From: Pseudorhodoferax sp. Leaf274
Lineage (GTDB): Bacteria > Pseudomonadota > Gammaproteobacteria > Burkholderiales > Burkholderiaceae_C
DNA length: 64,000 nt
Direction: 5' to 3'
Assembly (NCBI RefSeq): GCF_001422445.1
Contig: NZ_LMNA01000001.1
Coordinates: 852,735-916,734 of the forward strand
Part shown: positions 10,722 through 18,385 of the stretch, piece by piece
How positions within the stretch are numbered: the stretch's first letter is position 1
Layout of the letters: every line of letters begins with the position of its first letter
Translations under genes and position numbers: made by a program
Notes under the pieces: model-generated
The model's input: the letters and a program-made list of their open reading frames with translations, nothing else
What the model was told of the DNA's origin: nothing
Databases searched by the model: none

Positions 10722-11201
10722 TCAGCGCGGTTGCAGGTGGCCGAGCGGCAGCGCGCTGCTTTCCTTGACCTCGCCCAGCGAAAAGCTGGTGTGCAGGTCC
10801 TTCACGTTGGGCAGGTTGATGAGCACCTCGCGCGCGAACTGCGCAAAGCTGTCCAGGTCGCGCGAGACCACCTGCAGCTCGAAGGTGCCGGCGCCGCTGA
10901 TGTAGTGGCACGACACGACCTCGGGCAGCTTGCGGATCGCGTCTTCCAGCTCGCGCGTGACGTTGCCGTTGTTGCGGTCTGCGTCCAGCCGCACGAAGGC
11001 CAGCACGCCCAGGCCGATGCGGCGCCGGTCGATTTCGGCGTGGTAGCCCTTGATGAACCCGGCCTCCTCCAGCGCCTTCACGCGGCGCCAGCACGGCGCA
11101 GCCGACAGGCCCACGCGCTGCGCCAGCTCGGCATTGCTGAGCCGGCCGTTGGCCTGCAGTTCTTGCAGGATCGTCCAATCGAACCTGTCGAGTGTTTCCA
11201 T
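10722..11201 (-). CDS. Lrp/AsnC family transcriptional regulator
   Basis: A 159-residue amino-acid-responsive regulator. The N-terminal winged helix-turn-helix shows LDRFDWTILQELQANGRLSNAELAQRVGLSAAPCWRRVKALE. The C-terminal RAM/ligand domain shows the VLAFVRLDAD strand and EVVSCHYISGAGTFELQVVSRDL. Start at the ATG of 11201; a TTG three codons upstream is also in frame. It is divergent from the indolepyruvate oxidoreductase gene with 150 bases between, the usual layout for an Lrp-type regulator of an amino-acid catabolic gene, so that gene is its likely target. Confidence 0.93.
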   Translation of the reverse strand: METLDRFDWTILQELQANGRLSNAELAQRVGLSAAPCWRRVKALEEAGFIKGYHAEIDRRRIGLGVLAFVRLDADRNNGNVTRELEDAIRKLPEVVSCHYISGAGTFELQVVSRDLDSFAQFAREVLINLPNVKDLHTSFSLGEVKESSALPLGHLQPR

Positions 11202-11283
11202 GAATGCCAATTTACAGCAAGAAGCTTTCTCGCAAGGCCGAAATCAGGGAATCAAAAGAAAGGACATATCTGCGCCTTCTCAA

Positions 11284-11289
11284 TACACT
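11284..11289 (+). promoter_or_regulatory. Possible -10 hexamer upstream of the indolepyruvate oxidoreductase
   Basis: TACACT in the AT-richer lrp/ior divergent region, 63 bases before the ATG at 11352. No convincing -35 is present at 17 bases. The flanking region (11202-11283), including an imperfect AGAAGCTTTCT palindrome, is where an Lrp/AsnC protein could bind. Confidence 0.25.
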
Positions 11290-11351
11290 GGCCTGCAGAA
11301 CCATCGCCAGCGCCCACGCCGCGCCAGCCCACTTTCCGGAGACCGTCCACG

Positions 11352-14300
11352 ATGAACGCACCACTGCCCGAGCACATCCGCAAGGCGCTCGAGACCGTCA
11401 CGCTCGACGACAAGTACAGCCTGGACCACGGCCGTGCCTTCATGAGCGGTGTGCAGGCCCTGGTCAAGCTGCCCATGCTGCAGCGCCTGCGCGATGCGCA
11501 GGCAGGCAAGAACACCGCCGGCTTCATCAGCGGCTACCGCGGCTCGCCGCTCGGGGGCTACGACCAGGCACTGTGGAAAGCCAGCAAGTTCCTCAAGGCG
11601 CAGAACATCGTGTTCCAGCCAGGGGTGAACGAAGAGCTGGCGGCCACGGCGCTGTGGGGCACGCAGCAACTGGGCTTCTCGCCGCCGGGCACCAACAAGT
11701 TCGACGGCGTGTTCGGCATCTGGTACGGAAAGGGCCCGGGTGTGGACCGGTGCTCGGACGTGTTCAAGCACGCCAACATGGCCGGCACCACCCCTTGGGG
11801 CGGCGTGATCGCGGTGGCGGGCGACGACCACGTGTCCAAGAGCTCGACCGCCGCCCACCAGAGCGACCACATCTTCAAGGCCTGCGGCCTGCCGGTGTTC
11901 TTCCCGACCAACGTGCAGGAGATCCTGGACCTGGGCATCCACGCGTTCGCAATGAGCCGCTTCTCGGGCGTGTGGGCGGGCATGAAGACGATCCAGGAGA
12001 TCGTCGAGTCCAGCGCGACCGCGATGATCGACCCCGAGCGCGTGCAGGTCCGCATTCCCACCGACTTCGAGATGCCCGTGGGTGGCCTGCACATCCGCTG
12101 GCCCGACCATGCGCTCGAGCAGGAGGCCCGGCTGTTCCACTACAAGTGGTATGCCGCGCTGGCGTACATCCGCGCCAACCGGTTGAACCACAACGTGGTG
12201 GAGGGGCCGAACGACCGCTACGGCCTGATCGCCAGCGGCAAGGCCTACAACGACACGCGCCAGGCCTTGCTCGACCTGGGCCTGGACGATGCCACCTGCC
12301 GCCAGCTCGGCATCCGGCTGCACAAGGTCGGCGTGGTCTGGCCGCTGGAGGCGCAGCTCACGCGCGACTTCGCCACGGGCATGCAGGAGATCCTGGTGGT
12401 CGAGGAAAAGCGCCAGGTCATCGAGTACCAGCTCAAGGAGGAGCTCTACAACTGGCGATCGGACGTGCGGCCCAACGTGCTGGGCAAGTTCAACGAGGTG
12501 GCGGGCGACTTCTCGGGCGGCGAATGGTCCATGGCCAACCCCACGGCCAACACCTTGCTGCGGGCCAATGCCGACCTGTCTCCCGCGCTGATCGCCAAGG
12601 CGCTGGCGCAACGCCTCAAGAAGACCGGCGTGCTGGCCGCAGGCGGTGCCGACATGGTGGCGCGCGTGGACGCGCAGCTGGCCATCCTGGAGGCCAAGGA
12701 GCGCTCCATGCAGGTGCTGGAAGTCGGCGGTGTGCAGGGCGCCGACCGGCTGCCCTGGTTCTGCTCGGGCTGCCCGCACAACACGTCGACCAAGGTGCCA
12801 GAGGGCTCGCGCGCGATGGGCGGCATCGGCTGCCACTTCATGGCGACCTGGATGGACCGCAGCACCATCGGCTTCACGCAGATGGGCGGCGAGGGCGTGC
12901 CGTGGGTCGGCCAGCAGCCCTTCACGACCGACCAGCACATCTTCGCCAACCTGGGCGACGGCACCTACTTCCACAGCGGGCTGCTGGCGATCCGCCAGAG
13001 CATCGCGGCCGGCGTCAACATCACCTACAAGATCCTCTACAACGACGCGGTCGCCATGACGGGCGGTCAGCAGGTCGGCGAACGGCCCGAGGGCCACTCG
13101 GTGCTGCAGATCGCCGAGAGCCTGCACGCCGAGGGCGCCAGGAAGGTCGTGGTCGTGACCGACGAGCCCGAGAAGTACCAGGGCGTGGCAATCCCGGGTG
13201 ACCACGTCACCGTGCACCACCGCGACCAGCTGGACGAGATCCAGCGCCAGTTCCGCGGGATCGCCGGCACCACGGCCATCATCTACGACCAGACCTGCGC
13301 CACCGAGAAGCGTCGCCGCCGCAAGCGCGGCACGGCGGTCGACCCGGCCAAGCGCGTGGTCATCAACGAGCTGGTCTGCGAGGGCTGCGGCGACTGCAGC
13401 GTGCAGTCCAACTGCCTGTCGGTGGAGCCGCTGGAGACCGAGTTCGGCCGCAAGCGCACCATCAACCAGAGCACCTGCAACAAGGACATGAGCTGCCTGA
13501 AGGGCTTCTGCCCGAGCTTCGTGACCATCGAAGGCGGCAAGCTCAGGGGCAAGTCCAAGGCGCAGGCGCCATCGCCATTCGCGCTCGGCGCGCTGCCCGA
13601 GCCGCAGTTGCCGGTGCTGAACGGCACCTGGGGCATCGTGGTGGCCGGTGTGGGCGGCACGGGCGTCATCACCATCGGCCAGCTGCTGGGCGTGGCCGCG
13701 CACATCGAAGGCAAGGGCATCGTCACGCAGGACGCGGCAGGCCTGGCGCAAAAGGGCGGCGCCACCTGGAGCCACGTGCTGATCGGCACGCACCAGGACG
13801 ACATCCGCACCACCCGCGTGTCCATGGCCGCGGCCGACCTGGTGCTGGGCTGCGATCCGCTGGTGGCGGCCAACAAGGAGTCCACGATGCGCATGCGCGG
13901 CGGCCGCACGCATGTGGCGCTCAACCTGCACGGCGCGCCGACGGCGGCCTTCGTGAAGAACATCGCCTGGCAGAACCCGGCCGAGGCCTGCGCGGCCGAG
14001 CTCGCGCAGATCGTCGGCGAAGACGGCCTGGGCCGCTTCGATGCCGATGCCGCGGCCACCAAGCTGATGGGCGACACCATCTACGTGAATCCCATGATGC
14101 TGGGCTACGCCTGGCAGAAGGGCTGGATCCCGCTGGCCTTCGATTCGCTGATGCGCGCGATCGAACTCAATGCCGTGGCCGTGGAGCAGAACAAGACGGC
14201 CTTCGCCTGGGGCCGGCGCGCCGCCGCCGAGCCGGCCGCCGTGGAGCAGCTGGTCGCGGGCGCGGGCGGCACGGTGCAGGTCATCGATTTCAAGAAGCGC

Positions 14301-14960
14301 GAGACGCTGGACCAGATGGTCGCGCGCCGTGTCGAATTCCTGACCGGTTACCAGAACGCGGCCTACGCTGCCGAGTACCAGGCCTTCGTCGAGAAGGTGC
14401 GTGCGCGCGAGCAGGCCATGGGCGCGCCCAAACACCTGCCGCTCAGCGAGGCCGTGGCGCGCTACCTGTTCAAGCTCATGGCCTACAAGGACGAGTACGA
14501 GGTGGCGCGGCTGCACACCGACCCGGCCTTCCTGGCGCGCGTGCACGGCATGTTCGAGGGCGACTACACGGTCAATTACCACCTGGCGCCGCCCATGACG
14601 GCCAGGAAGAACGCCCAGGGCGAGCTGCAGAAGCGCAAGTTCGGCCCGTCCATGCTGACCGGCTTCAAGATCCTGGCCAGGCTCAAGGGCCTGCGCGGCA
14701 CGGCGCTCGACCTGTTCGGCCGCACCGAGGAACGCCGGACCGAGCGCGCGCTGGTCAAAGAGTACCGCGCCAGCATCGACGAGGTGCTGGCCGGCCTGAA
14801 CGCCGGCAACCACGCCACCGCATTGGACATTGCGCGCATCCCCGAGCAGATCAAGGGCTACGGCCATGTGAAGGAGCGCAACCTGGCGGCGGCGCGCCAG
14901 AAGTGGGCCCAGTTGCAGGCCGCCTTCCGCGACCCGGCCAGCCAGGCGCGCGCGGCCTGA
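11352..14960 (+). CDS. Indolepyruvate ferredoxin oxidoreductase, fused IorA-IorB type
   Basis: Oxidatively decarboxylates aryl pyruvates, made by transamination of Trp, Phe and Tyr, to acyl-CoA. It is a single 1202-residue chain, the fused form found in many Proteobacteria. Order: N-terminal pyrimidine-binding domain (FISGYRGSPLGGYDQAL, about 55-75); a TPP-binding region (about 440-600) with FCSGCPHNTSTKVPEGS and NLGDGTYFHSGLLAIRQ; an iron-sulfur segment starting Cys676-x2-Cys679-x2-Cys682 with more Cys to about 722; and a gamma-type domain (from about 763, GVGGTGVITIGQLLGVAAH). A divergent Lrp/AsnC gene probably controls it. The alternative, a related 2-ketoacid oxidoreductase, has the same architecture. 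Confidence 0.93.
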   Translation: MNAPLPEHIRKALETVTLDDKYSLDHGRAFMSGVQALVKLPMLQRLRDAQAGKNTAGFISGYRGSPLGGYDQALWKASKFLKAQNIVFQPGVNEELAATALWGTQQLGFSPPGTNKFDGVFGIWYGKGPGVDRCSDVFKHANMAGTTPWGGVIAVAGDDHVSKSSTAAHQSDHIFKACGLPVFFPTNVQEILDLGIHAFAMSRFSGVWAGMKTIQEIVESSATAMIDPERVQVRIPTDFEMPVGGLHIRWPDHALEQEARLFHYKWYAALAYIRANRLNHNVVEGPNDRYGLIASGKAYNDTRQALLDLGLDDATCRQLGIRLHKVGVVWPLEAQLTRDFATGMQEILVVEEKRQVIEYQLKEELYNWRSDVRPNVLGKFNEVAGDFSGGEWSMANPTANTLLRANADLSPALIAKALAQRLKKTGVLAAGGADMVARVDAQLAILEAKERSMQVLEVGGVQGADRLPWFCSGCPHNTSTKVPEGSRAMGGIGCHFMATWMDRSTIGFTQMGGEGVPWVGQQPFTTDQHIFANLGDGTYFHSGLLAIRQSIAAGVNITYKILYNDAVAMTGGQQVGERPEGHSVLQIAESLHAEGARKVVVVTDEPEKYQGVAIPGDHVTVHHRDQLDEIQRQFRGIAGTTAIIYDQTCATEKRRRRKRGTAVDPAKRVVINELVCEGCGDCSVQSNCLSVEPLETEFGRKRTINQSTCNKDMSCLKGFCPSFVTIEGGKLRGKSKAQAPSPFALGALPEPQLPVLNGTWGIVVAGVGGTGVITIGQLLGVAAHIEGKGIVTQDAAGLAQKGGATWSHVLIGTHQDDIRTTRVSMAAADLVLGCDPLVAANKESTMRMRGGRTHVALNLHGAPTAAFVKNIAWQNPAEACAAELAQIVGEDGLGRFDADAAATKLMGDTIYVNPMMLGYAWQKGWIPLAFDSLMRAIELNAVAVEQNKTAFAWGRRAAAEPAAVEQLVAGAGGTVQVIDFKKRETLDQMVARRVEFLTGYQNAAYAAEYQAFVEKVRAREQAMGAPKHLPLSEAVARYLFKLMAYKDEYEVARLHTDPAFLARVHGMFEGDYTVNYHLAPPMTARKNAQGELQKRKFGPSMLTGFKILARLKGLRGTALDLFGRTEERRTERALVKEYRASIDEVLAGLNAGNHATALDIARIPEQIKGYGHVKERNLAAARQKWAQLQAAFRDPASQARAA

Positions 14961-15024
14961 CGCCCCTGCGCCCCGCCGGCCTTACGCCGGCTGGGGCCTG
15001 TCGCACCCGGCCTGGGCCGCGGCA

Positions 15025-15030
15025 TAGAAT
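15025..15030 (+). promoter_or_regulatory. Possible -10 hexamer for yajC-secDF
   Basis: TAGAAT followed by CCCCCG, 107 bases before the GTG of yajC, in the 176-base gap after the oxidoreductase gene. No clear -35 at the expected distance. Similar hexamers followed by GC-rich bases precede several other transcription units here. Confidence 0.35.
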
Positions 15031-15136
15031 CCCCCGTTTTTCGCCCGCCTTGCGCATTGGCTGCGCGTTGCCCTGCGCGTCGCCTCGTGCGCATTGCGCG
15101 CTTTTCCATCTCTGCATCCTCGTCTGGAGACGCTTC

Positions 15137-15472
15137 GTGCTGATTTCTTCCGCTTTTGCCCAAACCGCGCCTGCTGCAGCTTCCGGTGGCGGCGACCTCA
15201 TGTCGTCCCTGGGCAGCATGCTGCCGCTGCTGCTGATGTTCGTGGTGCTGTACTTCATCATGATCCGTCCGCAGATGAAGAAGCAGAAGGAACACCGCGC
15301 CATGATCGATGCCCTGGCCAAGGGCGACGAGATCGCCACCGCCGGCGGCCTCATCGGCAAGGTCACCAAGCTGGGCGAGGGTTCGCTGAGCGTGGAGATC
15401 GCCAACGGGGTGGAGGTGCAGCTGCAGCGCCACGCCGTGGTGCAGGTGCTGCCCAAGGGCACCCTCAAGTAA
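15137..15472 (+). CDS. yajC: Preprotein translocase accessory subunit YajC
   Basis: Small inner-membrane protein (111 residues) that associates with SecDF. One membrane helix (about 24-44, LGSMLPLLLMFVVLYFIMIRP) is followed by the conserved RPQMKKQKEHRAMIDALAKGDEIATAGGL and a short beta-rich cytoplasmic domain. The GTG start at 15137 has GGAGA upstream and gives MLISSAFAQ, the normal YajC opening. It is the first gene of yajC-secD-secF. Confidence 0.96.
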   Translation: MLISSAFAQTAPAAASGGGDLMSSLGSMLPLLLMFVVLYFIMIRPQMKKQKEHRAMIDALAKGDEIATAGGLIGKVTKLGEGSLSVEIANGVEVQLQRHAVVQVLPKGTLK

Positions 15473-15514
15473 GTCCTGTCTGTCTAGAAGGCGCCTTGCG
15501 GCGCGCGAACGATC

Positions 15515-17398
15515 ATGAACCGTTATCCGGTATGGAAGTACGTGACCATCGTGGTCGTGCTGCTGCTGGGGCTGATCTACGCCCTGCCCAATTTCTATGG
15601 CGAGGCGCCGGCCGTGCAGGTCTCGGCCGGCAAGGCCAGCACCAAGGTCGATGCCGCCACGCGTGAGCGTGTCGAGCAGATCCTGAAAGAGGCGGGCGCC
15701 ACGCCCGACCTGGTGTCGCTGGACGGCGGCTCCGTGCGGGCGCGCTTCGCGACGCCCGACGAGCAGCTCAAGGCGCGCGATGCGCTGCAGCGTGCGCTGG
15801 TGCCCGACGCGGCCGACCCGTCCTACGTGGTCGCGCTGAACCTGGTGCCGCGCTCGCCCGCCTGGCTGGCCGCGCTGAACGCCCACCCCATGTACCTGGG
15901 ACTGGACCTGCGCGGTGGCGTGGACTTCCTGCTGCAGGTCGACATGAAGGGGGCCATCGACAAGCGCGCAGAAGCCTTCGCCGGCGACCTGCGCACCGCC
16001 TTGCGCGACAAGAACATCCGCGGCGCCTCGGTCAACCGCAGCGGCCAGAACGTGGAAGTGACCTTCCGCGACGCCCAGGCGCTGGCCGCGACCCGGAACG
16101 TGATCCAGGACCAGTTCCCCGACCTGTCGTCCACCGACAGCCAGGAGGGCAATAGCTGGAAGCTGGTCGCCAGCATCAAGCCCGAGGCCGCCCGCCGCCT
16201 GCAGGACGCCGCCCTCAAGCAGAACATCACCACGCTGCACAACCGGATCAACGAGCTCGGCGTGGCCGAACCCGTGATCCAGCAGCAGGGCCTGGAGCGC
16301 ATCGTGGTCCAGCTGCCCGGCGTGCAGGACACGGCCAAGGCCAAGGACATCCTGGGCCGCACGGCCACGCTGGAAGTGCGCCTGGTGGACGAGAGCACCG
16401 AGGCGCGCAGCGCCGAGACCGGCACCGGCGCCGTGCCGTTCGGCTCCGAGCGCTATCCGGACCGCGCCGGCCAGAACGTCATCGTCAAGCGCCAGGTCGT
16501 GCTGACCGGCGAGAACCTGACCGACGCCCAGCCCGGCTTCGACAGCCAGACCCAGCAGCCCACCGTCAACCTGACGCTGGACGCCAAGGGTGCCCGCATC
16601 TTCAAGGACGTCACGCGCGAGAACATCAACAAGCGCATGGCCATCATCCTGTTCGAGAAGGGCCGTGGCGAGGTCGTCACGGCGCCCGTGATCCGCACCG
16701 AGATCGCCGGCGGCCGCGTGCAGATCTCCGGCAGCATGACCACCACCGAGGCCAACGACACGGCGCTGCTGCTGCGCGCCGGCTCGCTGGCCGCGCCGAT
16801 GGAGATCATCCAGGAGCGCACCATCGGCCCGAGCCTGGGCGCCGACAACATCAGCAAGGGCTTCAACAGCGTGCTGTACGGCTTCCTGGCCATCATGGTG
16901 TTCATGTGCGCCTACTACGCGCTGTTCGGCGTGTTCTCGTCGATCGCGCTGGCCTTCAACCTGCTGCTGCTGGTCGCCGTGCTGTCGATGCTGCAGGCCA
17001 CGCTGACGCTGCCCGGCATCGCCGCCATGGCGCTGGCCATCGGCGTGGCGATCGATTCGAACGTGCTGATCAACGAGCGCGTGCGCGAGGAGCTGCGTGC
17101 GGGCGCCTCGCCGCAGGCCGCCATCCATGCCGGCTATGACCGTGCCTGGGGCACCATCCTCGATTCCAACGTGACCACGCTGATCGCCGGTGTCGCGCTG
17201 CTGGCCTTCGGCTCCGGCCCGATCCGCGGCTTCGCCGTGGTGCACTGCCTGGGCATCGTCACCTCGATGTTCTCTGCCGTGTTCTTCTCGCGTGCACTGG
17301 TCAACCTCTGGTATGGCCGGCAGAAGAAGCTCAAGAGCGTGTCCATCGGGACGGTCTGGCGTCCGGAGTCGGACCCGCTGGCGGTCCCCGCCAAGTAA
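15515..17398 (+). CDS. secD: Protein translocase subunit SecD
   Basis: RND-fold component that uses proton flow to pull exported proteins through SecYEG. At 627 residues it is full length: N-terminal helix (about 8-28), a large periplasmic P1 region with GLDLRGGVDFLLQVD and NRINELGVAEPVIQQQG, and a C-terminal five-helix membrane bundle (about 450-610) with GFNSVLYGFLAIMVFM and AIGVAIDSNVLINERVREEL. It sits 42 bases after yajC and 15 bases before secF. Confidence 0.98.
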   Translation: MNRYPVWKYVTIVVVLLLGLIYALPNFYGEAPAVQVSAGKASTKVDAATRERVEQILKEAGATPDLVSLDGGSVRARFATPDEQLKARDALQRALVPDAADPSYVVALNLVPRSPAWLAALNAHPMYLGLDLRGGVDFLLQVDMKGAIDKRAEAFAGDLRTALRDKNIRGASVNRSGQNVEVTFRDAQALAATRNVIQDQFPDLSSTDSQEGNSWKLVASIKPEAARRLQDAALKQNITTLHNRINELGVAEPVIQQQGLERIVVQLPGVQDTAKAKDILGRTATLEVRLVDESTEARSAETGTGAVPFGSERYPDRAGQNVIVKRQVVLTGENLTDAQPGFDSQTQQPTVNLTLDAKGARIFKDVTRENINKRMAIILFEKGRGEVVTAPVIRTEIAGGRVQISGSMTTTEANDTALLLRAGSLAAPMEIIQERTIGPSLGADNISKGFNSVLYGFLAIMVFMCAYYALFGVFSSIALAFNLLLLVAVLSMLQATLTLPGIAAMALAIGVAIDSNVLINERVREELRAGASPQAAIHAGYDRAWGTILDSNVTTLIAGVALLAFGSGPIRGFAVVHCLGIVTSMFSAVFFSRALVNLWYGRQKKLKSVSIGTVWRPESDPLAVPAK

Positions 17399-17413
17399 GC
17401 GCTGGAGCAAGAC

Positions 17414-18364
17414 ATGGAATTCTTCCGCATCCGCAAGACCATCCCGTTCATGCGCCACGCGCTGGTGCTGAACGCCATTTCGTTCCTGACCTTCGCGCTG
17501 GCGGTGTTCTTCCTGTTCCACCGCGGGCTGCACCTGTCGGTGGAGTTCACGGGCGGCACCGTGATGGAGGTGGCCTACGAGCAGTCGGCCGACATCGGCA
17601 AGGTGCGCGAGACCATCGGCACGCTCGGCTACTCCGAGGTGCTGGTGCAGGCCTACGGCTCCTCGCGCGACGTGCAGATCCGCCTGCCGGCGCGCAAGGA
17701 CATGAACGCCACGCAGCAGTCCGCACAGGTCGTGGACGCACTCAAGGCCGTCGATCCCGGCGTCACGCTGCGCGGGGTGGAGTTCGTCGGCCCGCAGGTC
17801 GGCGAGGAGCTGACCACCAACGGCCTGAAGGCGCTGGCCATGGTCGTGGTCGGCATCATGGTCTACCTGGCGTTCCGCTTCGAGTGGAAGTTCGCCGTGT
17901 CCACCGTGTTCGCCAACCTGCACGACGTGGTCATCATCCTGGGCTTCTTCGCGTTCTTCCAGTGGGAGTTCTCGCTGGCGGTGCTGGCGGCCGTGCTGGC
18001 CGTGCTGGGCTATTCGGTCAACGAGTCGGTCGTGATCTTCGACCGCGTGCGCGAGAACTTCCGGCGCTACCGCAAGCTGACCACGCCCGAGGTGATCGAC
18101 TCGGCCATCACCAGCACCATCAGCCGGACCATCATCACCCACGGCTCGACCCAGCTGGTGGTGCTGTCCATGTTCTTCTTCGGCGGCCCCACGCTGCACT
18201 ACTTCGCGCTGGCCCTGACCATCGGCATCTGCTTCGGCATCTATTCGTCGTGCTTCGTCGCGGCGGCGATCGCCATGTGGCTGGGCGTCAAGCGCGAGGA
18301 TCTGGTGAAAGTCACCAAGAAGGACGAAGATCCGAACGACCCCAACGCGGGCGCCGTCGTCTAA
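17414..18364 (+). CDS. secF: Protein translocase subunit SecF
   Basis: Partner of SecD, 316 residues. First membrane helix about 20-38, the periplasmic motif LSVEFTGGTVMEV, then a helical bundle with GIMVYLAFRFEWKFAV, VLGYSVNESVVIFDRVRENFR and SAITSTISRTIITHG, the last two being family signatures. GGAGCAAGAC upstream of the ATG sets the start. It is followed 21 bases later by a large DUF1631-like gene in the same orientation. Confidence 0.98.
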   Translation: MEFFRIRKTIPFMRHALVLNAISFLTFALAVFFLFHRGLHLSVEFTGGTVMEVAYEQSADIGKVRETIGTLGYSEVLVQAYGSSRDVQIRLPARKDMNATQQSAQVVDALKAVDPGVTLRGVEFVGPQVGEELTTNGLKALAMVVVGIMVYLAFRFEWKFAVSTVFANLHDVVIILGFFAFFQWEFSLAVLAAVLAVLGYSVNESVVIFDRVRENFRRYRKLTTPEVIDSAITSTISRTIITHGSTQLVVLSMFFFGGPTLHYFALALTIGICFGIYSSCFVAAAIAMWLGVKREDLVKVTKKDEDPNDPNAGAVV

Positions 18365-18385
18365 AAGGACAGCGACCGAACGTCC

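Noticed and set aside
11280-14867. A 1195-codon open frame antisense to the indolepyruvate oxidoreductase
   Set aside because: Same GC-driven antisense composition with no recognisable domain; the plus strand holds a clear full-length enzyme.
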